Below, piece after piece: positions 7,186 to 16,748 of a stretch of DNA of 17,017 bases. The DNA comes from Chrysochromulina tobinii. Lineage: Eukaryota; Haptophyta; Prymnesiales; Chrysochromulinaceae. A program made the position numbers and the translations under genes. How positions within the stretch are numbered: the first letter of the stretch is position 1; each line of letters opens with the position of its first letter. The stretch covers positions 1-17,017 of the forward strand of contig JWZX01002046.1 in NCBI GenBank assembly GCA_001275005.1. Direction: 5' to 3'. The notes beneath the pieces were generated by a model. The model saw only the letters and a program-made list of their open reading frames with translations. It ran no database searches and had not been told where the DNA came from.

Positions 7186-10100
7186 TCAGTCCACCTTGTT
7201 CTTGGCGGACGTGGGCTGCCCGAACAGCTTGGAGAGCCGCGCGCCGCCGAGCGCCTCCTCGAGCACCCTGCGTCCAAGCGCGCGTGAGTCTTCGGCGCTG
7301 AGCATCGCGGGCTTGCCAAAGGGAGAATCCTTCGCGCTCGTGGGCTTGGCCCAGCTCCGCGTGCTCGAGGCGAACGATGACGAGAGCCTGTCCTTGGGCG
7401 ACCGGCGCGGCGAGAGAGGCAATGAGCCCTCGGCGACGCCGCTCGAGGCCGAGTGCGACAAGTGCGAGGCCGAGTGCGACAAGTGCGAGGCCAGCGGTAG
7501 CATCACGAGCCCGCTCGCGGCGGCCATGAGGGCGCCCAAGCGGAAGACACCATCCCAGCCGAACCACTCTAGCAGCGACGTGACAAACGCGACGCAGCAG
7601 AGCGACGAGAGGGAGCCTAGTGCGTTGACAGCGGCCACGATGGCGGGTATCGCGCCCGGCCCATCGCCGCCGATGGCGTCGACGATGCACCCGGCGGCCG
7701 AGCCGCTTGACATGAGCTCGAGCCCGCCGAACGTCGATCCGATTCCGAAGAGCGTCAGCCCGAACGTGAGCGGCCCATAGGCGGCGCTGCTCGTGGTGAG
7801 CATGAGCAGCAGCGCGAGCAGCAGCGAGAGAGGCGCAAAGAGCTGCCGCGGGGAGAGGATGGGGGGCGAGGGTGGGGGGCGAGGATTGGGGCGGTGTGCG
7901 GCGAGGAGAGAGAGCAACGTGCGACATGGCAAGCCCCTTGGACATGGAGCAGATGCACCGTGGCGGCATACACACTGGTTGTTCGTGCCGCTTAGCGGCA
8001 GCCTGCATCGCGTGGATGAGCGTTTGTGGGCGTGCGCACCTGTCCTATGTTGAGGAAGTCGAGCGCGGATGCGTAGAGTACGCCCCCGAGGAGGCCGCCG
8101 AGGTCATAGAGCATCAGGCAAGAGGTGATCGCCGCATCGTCGTATGCATTGAAGGTACGCATGAAGTAGGGCAGCCAGAAGTGCAGCGTGGAGCGCGAGG
8201 GCTTGAGGAGCGAGTAAGAGATCGCGAGCGAGCGTACAAAGGGCAGTCGCAGCGTCGCAAGCAGACCTCCGTCCGTCGGCGGCGGCCGCGGGCTGGCGAC
8301 ACTGCTCGCGAGGTAGCCGATTCGGAAAGGCGAAGGCGAGAGATGAGTCGCGCCGTTGGCGCCCGATGATCCGAAGGCGTGTGCGACTGAGGGCGGGCTC
8401 ATCGGTGCCAAGGGCGGCGGGCGCTTCCTTTCCAGAGCCGTCAGAGCAGCCGGAGGCACGGCGGGGCTGAGGGCGGCGGCGGCGGCAGTGGCTGCTGGGC
8501 CCACCCCACCATCGGGAGGCATGGCGCCAGCAAGGGAGGCAGCTGCTGAGAAGTCAAGAGATCGCGACGGGTCTCTGCGACTGCGCGCCGGCGGCGCGGC
8601 GGCAGGCGTCGCGGCCGCCTTGTGTGCGCTGCCTTGCGACGTGCGCTCGTGGAGCAGTAGCGCCGCGACGCCGCCGAGAAGGGCGCACAAGCCACCCGGG
8701 AGGAGGAAGCACCAGCACCAGCCGAGGTGACGCAGCGTGTAGTACGAGGCGAGCGAGGCGGCGAGGTTGCCGAGCGCGCAAGTGGTGCCCCACAGGCCCA
8801 TGAGCATTGAGCGCCGACCGGCTGGCAGCCATGGGTTGAGGAGCGCGACGCACACCGGGTAGGCCCAGCTCGAGAAGAGGCCGTGGGCGCCCCAGATGAC
8901 GATGAGCACGTGGGCCGAGCGTACGCGCCCAGCGAGGAGGCAGCATAAGCCGGAGCCGCCGAGGGAGAGGGCGAGAGCCAGCGGGCGCGGCAAGGCACGC
9001 GAGCCAATGATGGTGGGCGCAATCAGCAGCGAGCCCAGCGAGAAGGCCGCGAGGAAGGCCGCATCGACCTGGCCGAGCTGCCGGGATGTGAGCCCCAGCT
9101 CGCTCTGGAGCATGTGCTTCGTGTGGGAGAAGGGCTTGCGGCAAGCAAGCAGCGCGGCGTAGCCGGCGTACGTGATCCAAAAGTTGGTGACGAGCGCCCG
9201 CAACGGCGCGCCCGACACGCCCAAGAAGGTGCTGCGCCACAAGGACGACACACCGCTTCCGTGTCCGGCCGCACTCGGAGCGAGCACGCTGCGCGGATGG
9301 TAACGCGCTGCATCCGTCGACTCGAGGATCGCACGCGTCTGCTCTTGCGCCTCCGAGATCTCGTACAGCGCGCGGCCGTTGGCGGCGCCGCACGCGGGTA
9401 CCGTGAGCGGCACCGCAATCAGGTGCTCGAGCGTCTTGGCGCGAACCTCAAGTGATTGGAGAGGGTGAATGCCCCAGCGCCGCCGCTGGCTGCCGTTCGC
9501 GCCGCTGCCCTCGGCATCCTCCTCTGCGCCGCTGCCGCCGCTCTTGCCGCCGCCGGCACCGCCGCCATCGCCAGCATCGCAGCTATCGCTCGTCGTTGCC
9601 GTCATTGCCGCTGCTGCGGCGGCGGCGGCTTCGGCTGCTGCTGCGCCGTCGCCGCCGCTGCTGCCGCCACCGTCGCCGCTACTGCGGCTGCCGATGTCCG
9701 GCGCCTTGTGGGCATGCTCGTGGCCTGAGCCCTCGGGCTTGGGCAGAAAGAGCTGCTGGAACCATCGGCCGACCTCCTCGAGCGCATTGGGTGGCGCGCT
9801 CGAAGACGTCGGCATTGCGGCCGAGGGCGCCCCATCGAAGGTAGGGTTTTCGGAGAGCGAGCCCTGAGCCGAGGGCGGATCCTTGGCCGACGAGCGCCGC
9901 ACGTGGCTGCTCTCGTCGTCCGAGACGTCTTCAGTCCATGCGTGCCTCGGCGGGGAGCCGGGCTCGGCCATGCTCACTGCGAGCTCGCTGAAGACGGTGG
10001 GCGTCTGGAGCGCCTCGGCGAAGGCAGTGCGGCCGAGCATCGCCACGACGTCCGAGCGCAACGGCCGCAGCCGGCCGGATTTGTCGTGCTTCTTGACAAT

Positions 10101-10493
10101 CTTGAGAACCGCGAGGTAGTTGAGCGCGCACCAGCGATTGAGCACAGCGAGAAGGTTGCGGCCTTCGGAGAGCGCGGTTGCATCCTCCTGCTCGATGAGA
10201 CGGTCGTGCAGAGTGCGCAGCATCACCATGTGCTGCAGGAAGGTGTCATCGACGCTCGCAATATCAGCGAGGAGCGAACGGCGGAAGGCGTCATCGAGCG
10301 AACCGTCGACCAGTGCTTCCGCACCTGTCAAGTCAGCAAGGCGGCTGAGTGACGGGTTGGATCCACGCCGTGCAATTGTGTTGTAGATGGCCGCCTTGTG
10401 GTACTTGTAATTGATGTTCGGCCAGTACTCCGAGGCCGGCCAGAACTGGTGCATCTCCTCGAGCGCGAGGATGAACCGTCGCCCGAACTTCAT
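7186..10493 (-). CDS. SPX domain fused to SLC37/GlpT-type phosphate carrier
   Basis: Two exons, 10493-8040 and 7842-7186, give 1036 residues. Residues 1-165 are an SPX domain: it opens MKFG, has the basic helix with Lys30 and Lys33, and the helix LAVLKIVKKHDK (Lys131, 134, 135, 138). These are the positions that bind inositol pyrophosphate in this family. A low-complexity linker (about 175-335; acidic, Gly- and Ala-rich) follows. From about 435 a 12-TM carrier begins: YAGYAALLACRKPFS (RKP motif at 452-454), LMGLWGTTCALGNLAASLAS, WLPYFMRTF (773-781), YDLGGLLGGVLYASALD (796-812), and exon 2 with AAGCIVDAIGGD and WFGWDGVF. These are SLC37/GlpT features, where phosphate esters or phosphate are exchanged. 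A large loop (about 615-755) lies between TM6 and TM7. The likely site is the vacuole or another endomembrane. Known plant SPX-MFS proteins (PHT5/VPT) share the layout, but this carrier half looks more GlpT-like. Confidence 0.85.
7445..7492 (-). repeat. 21-bp tandem repeat in the SPX-carrier tail
   Basis: GAGGCCGAGTGCGACAAGTGC is present at 7445-7465 and 7466-7486, followed by a partial third copy. On the coding strand it encodes a seven-residue repeat (ASHLSHS-like, twice) just after the last membrane segment. It keeps the frame, so it is harmless length variation in the cytosolic tail. Confidence 0.85.
7843..8039 (-). other. Intron of the SPX-carrier gene, 197 nt
   Basis: On the coding strand the donor is CAG^GTGCGCAC and the acceptor CCGCGGCAG^CTCTTT, preceded by a long C/T-rich tract. 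Both sides are phase 0. Splicing joins LDFLNIGQ after TM8 to LFAPLSLLL of TM9 and completes the 12-TM fold. Without splicing, the first exon runs into a stop 15 codons later. Confidence 0.85.
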
Positions 10494-10570
10494 CGGACAG
10501 CGTGCGGCCGGTATTTCTCTCGTCGGCCGAGCTTCGGACGAAGATGCAAAAGTTGCAGATCGGAGGCAGA

Positions 10571-10637
10571 GGAAATTTCACAGACAATTTAGTTGCCGAC
10601 TAGAAGGGAAGGAAATTCTACAGATATTCAGTTGCTC
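10571..10637. repeat. Imperfect tandem repeat upstream of SPX gene
   Basis: GGAAATTTCACAGACAATTT at 10571 and GGAAATTCTACAGATATTC at 10611, each followed by AGTTGC, align over about 27 bases with a 40-bp offset. They lie 78-144 bases before the SPX-carrier start codon, in its leader or promoter. Confidence 0.6.
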
Positions 10638-10958
10638 ACCACAACGACCAGGAGTCTGCAGTCATGTTAGACATATCGTGGGACACCGCACAAAAAAGCA
10701 AACTCGTTTTCGTTTTATGTCATGGTGGCCAAGATTGTGGCTAGAGTCGTAGAGTGTCATCGACTCATCGTAGTAGTCGGCACAAACGTCGCAGTCATTG
10801 AGTCATTAGTGTGTGAGTGGCATCAATTCCAGGGCCTAAATGTAGTGATTGACAGTCAATATCGCCAAAATTATCGCCCCCCCTCTATAGAGCACGCCCG
10901 TCACCTCGCAAGAGGCCCTGCCAAGAGGCTGCCCTTGAGAGGCTGTCGAACATAACCC

Positions 10959-10991
10959 GCGGGATAACCGCGGGATAACCGCGGGATAACC
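10959..10991. repeat. Three 11-bp tandem units GCGGGATAACC
   Basis: Perfect copies at 10959-10969, 10970-10980 and 10981-10991, with partial units on both sides. Each junction forms a CCGCGG palindrome. The array is roughly 470 bases upstream of the SPX-carrier start and 960 upstream of the bestrophin start. It could be a small minisatellite or clustered protein sites. Confidence 0.85.
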
Positions 10992-11950
10992 CGGGGAACG
11001 GAACGAGTAAGGCAGTAACCAGTCAGCAATTGGACAATAAGTATCTCAAGTTCTATCATTACAGGAGTCGTGGACACAGTGGTCGGCCTCGCACGTGCAA
11101 TAATTCACATTCATTCCGATACAGGGCAACGAGCGGCAGGGAATACCCTGGCCTCCTAGAGCTAGACCGCGCCTACGATTCCCATCCCCCCCTTTTGCGC
11201 TCCATATTCGCGTGCGCGTTCTATTTGCGCCGGTCCGGGTACAAGGACGCGCTCACACAGCCCGTCACCCATGCGGTCCGCCAATAGGCCTCACCGATCC
11301 GCGCCCCGTGCGTCCATGATGGACGCGTGGGTAGCCTCCGTGAGCAGCTTCGCCCGGACTAAGTGCTGGCTCTCTCAACGCCTCAGTGACTTTGGTACCT
11401 CTCTACAAGCGCGTTACGCGCTCGCGGCGCTCTCCGGTCAAGCTCATTCCCTCGGGCCGAGGGAAAAGCATGCCGCACTCCGGTTCATGCTTGGCCTACC
11501 CGACACGCCCCGATCTCAACGGGTCCTCGAGTCCAAAGAGACGGCGCGGTCCCCGACGCCCGGCGCTGCCTCTTGCATGGAAGGGCGGTGCTCCACGTCA
11601 GTCTCACGGGGAGGGGCCCGGGCGCAAGCGTGGCGGAATACCCTCTATACGTTCGCGCGGGCAAGGTTCGTGAAGGGCCCTCGCCCTCACCACCTTGACA
11701 CTCCCCGCCCCCCCCCCCCCCCTTTGTCGTGTGTGGTGCTCGATCCGGACGTGTTCTTGCGGTTGTGTGTGGCGCCGCACACCGCGCCCTCCACGTTGTG
11801 TCTCCACGGGACCTGTGGTCGTGCGTCTTGCCGAGATGGTAATTTCACGTGAACGTGAACGTGAACACGAGGCGAGAGAGGGGTGATCGAGTTTCTCGGC
11901 GAGCACGAGTTTTCCCGGGCCCCGGCATTCACTCTCGGACAGAAAACGCG

Positions 11951-13305
11951 ATGCTTATGACTGTGCTAGACGAGAAACGTCCGTCGGCGCGTTCGCTTGC
12001 TCTCACTCAGCCGTATTGCAGCCTAGGCCGTATGGGCGAGCTTGAGCGCCATGACTCACCATGGACCAGGGTCGCCACTTCTCACTCCGTGACTTATGCG
12101 CCAGTGAGGAAGAGCAATGCTTATGTGAGAGCGATGAACAATTACGTCGTGGACCTTTTTGCAAGCATCGTTGCCGCGGCTCGCGTACTGTGTGCCTTCG
12201 ATGTCTTCCTATCATTGGCCTTCACCACGACCAGCACGTGCCTCTACTGGTTCTTAGACATGGACGCGGCAGTTAATATCAGCTGGACTGCCGTCTCGTT
12301 CGCCATCATCATCCCAATCACCAGCGGCATCTCGCTCTCCTTCCAGCGGCGGGAGAAAGCTCTCGCAGAACTCGGCATGCTTCTCGGCCATCTCACATCC
12401 ATCTGGTCGTGTGCGCACTCGTGGCTGGTCCCCTCCACCAGGAAGGAGGGCGGGCCCAAGCTTGTCCTTTTGCTCGACAACTTTGTTGAAGCTCCTGAGC
12501 AGAAGCGCGAGGAGCTCAGGACGCTCTTCGACGCTCTCCTAGTTGCACTCATAGCCTACCTCGATGCCGAGCGCTGGGGCCGCGCTCGCAATACGATCCG
12601 CTGCATCGGTGGCGATGTCGAACAGTGCGAACGGATGGCCATCGCCCACGGCTCACGCATGCAGTTCGCGGGGCACATGCACCGTGTGCGCGTCCTGTGC
12701 CAGGACTTCAAACGCGCTGGGTTGGATGGGGGCCAGTGCCATCGCCTCGATCAGTACGTCACCATAGCACTCGCCGCTTATGAGCGTCTTTGTGCCATCA
12801 ATGAGTGCGTGGCCCTCGTTCAGATTGAACCTCTGAGTGTCACCGCGTGCAAGATTCATGCATCCGCATCCATGCGTGCTTGCCCTCCGGTGTGTATGCG
12901 TATCCCCCCAGCCATGCTTGCGCCGCCGAATCCGAGAACCCTAAACTCTTCTGCATCTGCTCCTTTGTGGCGCACAGGTACCGCACACCACAGGCGTTCC
13001 GCGCCTTCACTCGAGTGTACCTTCTTCTTGCTGGGGCCTTGTACGGGCCCTATTTTGTTGAGCTCGGCTTGGGCAACACGGGCACAGAACGGAATCTATG
13101 GTTCGCATTGCTGTTCGCGTGTTGCACGCAGCTCATCTTCTGCGGCCTGTACCGTTCAATGCTCTCTCTCGAGGACCTCTTCGCACGTCGCAACTCAAGC
13201 ATGTATGCCAATGTGGATGTGATCAAGGTGCCTGAAATGGTCGAGCTTATCAGACAGCAACTCTTGGAGATCGAATCTAAGTCTCTTCAGGAGAGCACTC
13301 ACTGA
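11951..13305 (+). CDS. Bestrophin-family anion channel
   Basis: Exons 11951-12804 and 12978-13305 give 393 residues. Bestrophins (PF01062) are pentameric chloride or bicarbonate channels; algal members have been tied to thylakoid bicarbonate uptake. Family features are the segment VSFAIIIPITSGISLSFQRR (115-134) after a hydrophobic region (about 66-101), AYERLCAINEYRTPQAFRAF (276-295) spanning the splice site, VYLLLAGALYGPYF (298-311), the hydrophobic segment LWFALLFACCTQLIFCGLY (325-343), and LSLEDLF (347-353), which corresponds to the conserved LEDPF-type acidic cluster. ATG 11951 is the first true ATG in the open frame (which extends upstream to a GTG) and has G at -3; a Met two codons later is also possible. 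The N-terminal 60 residues are not family-like and may be a targeting region. Divergent members with this FQRREKAL-type helix may not be canonical channels. Confidence 0.8.
12805..12977 (+). other. Intron of the bestrophin gene, 173 nt
   Basis: Donor ATCAATGA^GTGCGTGG, acceptor GGCGCACAG^GTACCGC, phase 2. Splicing gives CAINE-YRTPQ, which fits the bestrophin family at this point. Read through, the first frame drifts into Cys/Pro/Ser-rich sequence and stops at 13222. Confidence 0.85.
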
Positions 13306-14084
13306 GACCTAACTGAGACCGGACGCGCAACAACCCCGCGCACAGCGTAACCACAGCTATTCCTCAGGGGCAGGAAACCAAAACCTACTGCTACTAAAAA
13401 ATGGAGAAGTAAGGAGGCGTTGACGGTGCATAGGCGATGTGACGGTGGGAGGCGCGAGAAGCAGCGCTGAACCTCATACAGTACGGAAAGAGTGGTTGAT
13501 CTGGTTGGCTGGCCGTCGCCGTTAGGCTTGTGCCCGTACTGCCGCAGTAGTACAGTAGTGTGGTAGTCGAGTATGGTTGGGAACAACGCACGCTGTCGCC
13601 GTGACCCGTGTGTTTCGTCAAGGTAGCGCCGTGTGGGGCTTCACACGACCACACATCCTCAACGCCGCCAGCGCGCGGCATGCTCCGTGTCTCACATGGG
13701 GTCATGTAAGGTGTGTGTACATTCTGAGCAGGCAGTAACAGAAACCCGAGTGCCCGGTATAGCACCGCGGTTGTCGCGTAACTATGTCGCGTGTTAACGT
13801 TCACAGTTATTCACAGTGAGTGAGTGAGTGAGTAAGTTATTAAGTATTAAGACACAGACACACCGTTTCCCGTTGCGACTTCTACATGGTAAATTCGTGA
13901 GCGGCGCCGACGCTCGGCGTGACTACCCCGAGGACCGGAAAATACACGGACCTTTCAGGGTGGGTGGGTGGTAACTCATGTTCTATTTTCGGGACCTCCA
14001 AACTATTATTCAGAGTTCCGTCAAGTCCAGTGCGTGAAAACGAGAAAGCCGCCATGTCCAGCGCTTCTGTCCTTCGTCTTCAAC
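13306..14084. other. Intergenic region with a GTGA microsatellite
   Basis: About 780 bases between the bestrophin stop and the start of the transposon-like gene. A (GTGA)n tract occupies 13816-13833. Near-inverted 14-mers (AGGACCGGAAAATA at about 13930 and TATTTTCGGGACCT at about 13984; 12 of 14 pair) could form a weak hairpin before the next gene. No coding sequence or RNA gene is supported. Confidence 0.5.
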
Positions 14085-16288
14085 ATGGTGAAATTCACGC
14101 ACAAGAAGCGTCACACGGCGCCTGATGGACCGGGACCAGGCCGGCCTCGAGCAGCACCTCGGGTTGAGCCGAAGCGCCATCACACGCATGGCGGCTTGGC
14201 CGCTGAGCTGTGGGCCAATGACTACAAGTCATTGTTTGAGTTGGAGGCAAGCGAGCGCCCCGAGATCGGGCAGATGCTCGAGAGCGTCATCGACGAGGGC
14301 GCGTCGACGTACCGGCAACAGCGTCGAGGTGGCGAGATGGCGGTGGCGCGCCACCAATCCGGGGTGGCAGCGGCGCAGCTGAGCTTGGCCGCGCAGGTGC
14401 GGCGTCTGGCCAACATACGCGACATCCCACTCCTCACGGCGGCGCGCTCTTTAAGCTGGTTGATGACCATGGCCCGGTCAATACACTATCAAGAGGAGCG
14501 CAAACTCCGGCGCCTACTCGACCGCAAGACCACCATGCGTATTCTCAAGTCGATGACCAAGCTCGCGCCGCAGACCTCCTTCGAGATCAACCCACTCGTG
14601 CGGCTCGGCCTAGTCGACCAAACCTACATGCAGAACCAGCACTACGGATCCCGGCGCCATGTGCGCGTCGAGCAGCTCGACGACCAGGGCGTGCGCGTTC
14701 AGACGCACTTCGACGTGTTCATCAACGCGATTGGATTGCACGTGCCCTCCGCGCTCGCGAAGCTCGATGTGGCCGACCTGCGAGCTATCGTTGACAAGGG
14801 GCCCTATACAGAGGACCCCGCCCTCACACTCCTCCCGGCGCTGCAGCCGGCGGTGGTGCGTCACGACCAGCGCGGCTTTGTCGAGCGATCATCGGCGCGC
14901 CTGCTGCTCTACGCGCGCGGAGCGGGCTGCGCACCGTCCGCACTGTCTCCGGTAGAGATTACCGCGGCACTCATCGGGCGTCCGCTGATCAGCCCGGGTG
15001 GCAAGACGGCTTGCTCGTTCTTACCCGTGCTGCCCGGCACCGACACCAAGTCCTATCTCGACATGATCAAGATTGTCGTGCGTGCCAAATCCTGCCCCGT
15101 CCCTGATTGTCTGCGTGCCACAGCCTGTCCAGTCCCTGATTGTTCCTATAATTGACCCTCCAGCACTCCATGTTGTACCTCAATCAGGCTCACCTCAAGC
15201 ATCACCTCGGGCCATCGTTGGTGCTTGCAGTCATGGGCGACGGCCAGACCGTCCTGCGCCTGCGTGATCTCAAAAAGAAGTACGGTGCAGCATACCGCAG
15301 CATCCTGATCGCGAACGGCCACTTCCACTCGTTTTCACACTTCATGTTCGCAGGGCACGAGATGTTCTTTGAGACGCTAACCTGCTGGACAGCAGCGCTG
15401 CTTGGCAAGGACAGGCTGAGTGTGCCAAAGCTTGTCAACCTGGAGAACAACAACTACTACCACGTGCTCGAGCACAACCTGTCGCTGACCAGCGCCATCT
15501 ACGTGTTCCTGATCAAACACGTCACGTCACCGCCGGCCCACCTCTTCCTCTCCTCGCCCGAGGCGTACCTGCGGCAGCTGGGCTGTGCAGGAGGTATCGT
15601 GCTTTTGCAGTTCCTGCTCTTTGTCGGGGCACCCACCCTGCGCTGGCATTATGCTGGCCGCGCCGGTGATGGAGATGAGGTAGCGCGGCTGCACGCGCTG
15701 GCGGTGCACCTGTACCGCGGCATCTGTCACAAGACTGCGTCTGCACGCATCTCCCTCTACACACTGATGGGAATGCACTGTGCCCATCCCAAGCTACAGC
15801 AGCTGCTGCGTGCCACCGTCTCGATGTCGGTGCTCGGTCGCGACGGCGGCAACATGTATGTTGACCGCTTCGTAGAGTTCGTCAACTTCCTGCTCAAGAA
15901 ACGAAACTCGTGCCATGCTGCCTTCGACATGGCCCTGCAGTTCACCCCGCACTTGCCCGCGCTCATGCATGCGCACGCGGCGTACGAGGCGGCCGTGCTC
16001 GGTGCCCCCCATGTCGAGGACCCCATCCGGCCCTCGACTCACAACGAGGTGGCCAAGCTCGTTGACGAGTTCATCAGGCTGCTTGGCACTGACCTCACAA
16101 CACCGACCGCCGACAACCCGTTCTGGCACACAGGCCAGCCGGTGCCACTGGCCGCTGGGGAATACAAGACGCGGCGCCCGTGGGAGTGGGTGTGGCTTGT
16201 CGCGCAAGGGCGCGCGTTCGGAAAGGGGTCAGCGTCCCTGGAGAGCATCGATGAGTGGGGGGAGAGGATGGCAGCCGATGCATTCTGA
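14085..16288 (+). CDS. DUF6589-like, putative transposon-derived protein
   Basis: Exons 14085-15077 and 15164-16288 give 705 residues. I see no certain family, but several marks recall DUF6589 proteins, which are multi-copy and transposase-like: a basic N-terminus, VDQTYMQNQHY (177-187), MGDGQTVLRLRDLKKKY (355-371), the His/Phe-rich NGHFHSFSHFMFAGHEMFFE (382-401), and a late acidic-Asn motif DRFVEFVNFLLKKRN (565-579). In that family, GDxxT and a terminal E/N motif are candidate catalytic positions of an RNase H-like fold. Asp178, Asp357 and Glu569 are my guesses for the acidic set. ATG 14085 is in an excellent context (AACATGG); the open frame upstream begins only with a GTG. No terminal inverted repeats were found, so it may be a domesticated or decayed copy. 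The alternative is an unrelated lineage-specific protein. Confidence 0.5.
15078..15163 (+). other. Intron of the DUF6589-like gene, 86 nt
   Basis: Donor ATTGTC^GTGCGTGCC, acceptor ACCCTCCAG^CACTCC, phase 0 on both sides. Splicing joins DMIKIV to HSMLYLNQ. Unspliced, the first frame stops at 15153-15155, and the second exon has no ATG until after the acceptor. The intron is largely made of a 33-bp duplication. Confidence 0.75.
15081..15146 (+). repeat. 33-bp imperfect tandem duplication within an intron
   Basis: 15081-15113 and 15114-15146 align base for base with 26 of 33 identities; both begin CGTGCCA and share CCCTGATTGT. The two copies fill most of the 86-nt intron. The second copy lacks a donor-like GTGCGT before it (CTGCGT instead). 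Confidence 0.8.
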
Positions 16289-16298
16289 GACGTACTAA

Positions 16299-16328
16299 AA
16301 GTACCGTAGCATCTAAGTACCGTAGCAT
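16299..16328. repeat. Direct repeat pair AAGTACCGTAGCAT
   Basis: The 14-mer occurs at 16299-16312 and 16315-16328, immediately after the DUF6589-like gene. It could be a 3' UTR element or the remains of a duplication. Confidence 0.8.
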
Positions 16329-16391
16329 GTGTAAAAATTCCTTCTGGAACATTGTATTAACTTACCGAGTGAACCGAGACTGAACATGTTA

Positions 16392-16423
16392 CTCAGAACA
16401 TGCATACATGCTCAGAACATGCA
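16392..16423. repeat. Direct repeat pair CTCAGAACATGCA
   Basis: The 13-mer occurs at 16392-16404 and 16411-16423, separated by TACATG. A related CTGAACATG precedes them. Confidence 0.8.
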
Positions 16424-16748
16424 GCCCCAGACGGATGAGCGAGCGGCGCCGAGAGAGCCGAATGGAACTCGCCGGTCGCCCAACCGCCAACACGGCCGAT
16501 GTCGTCACCGAGAGCGTACGACTAGTACAGAGTAAACATTCTCAGGGCCGAGCGAGAGCCAACTGCCATGCGATGCAACATGGGAACCAGAGTCTTAAGA
16601 GAGAGAGCTTATGAGAGCAAGAGCGAGAGCGGAGTATGAGCCGAGCCGAACAGAGCGAGAGCCGAGCAAGAACAGCTCTAGCGAGAGCAGCGAGCTTAAA
16701 AGGGCCGTGCGCGCGAGCCGAGTGCGAGCCGAGTGCGAGCGAGAGCCC

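Larger units (their letters stand above)
10494..11950. other. Gene-free divergent intergenic region
   Basis: This 1.46-kb stretch separates the starts of the SPX-carrier gene (-) and the bestrophin gene (+), so it must hold two promoters. It contains an imperfect 40-bp-offset duplication near 10571-10637, three 11-bp tandem units at 10959-10991, a run of 15 C at 11708-11722 and an ACGTGA-type short repeat near 11847-11862. The part from 11271 to about 11690 is GC-rich with open frames in several phases but no family-like protein; I do not recognise it. No tRNA or rRNA was seen. Confidence 0.55.

Noticed and set aside
6971-8008. Minus-strand open frame of 345 codons
   Set aside because: Overlaps exon 2 and the intron of the SPX-carrier in another frame; it is Arg/Ala/His-rich and has no membrane segments or motifs.
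11849-11950. Extended N-terminus of the bestrophin from a GTG
   Set aside because: It starts at a GTG within a short ACGTGA repeat and has no ATG; the first ATG in frame is 11951.
13968-14084. Extended N-terminus of the DUF6589-like gene from a GTG
   Set aside because: GTG initiation is not expected in a nuclear gene; the ATG at 14085 has a near-ideal context.
15152-15163. Independent second gene starting with TTG at 15152
   Set aside because: The position coincides with a splice acceptor (CCTCCAG), and phase-0 joining to the upstream exon gives a continuous protein.
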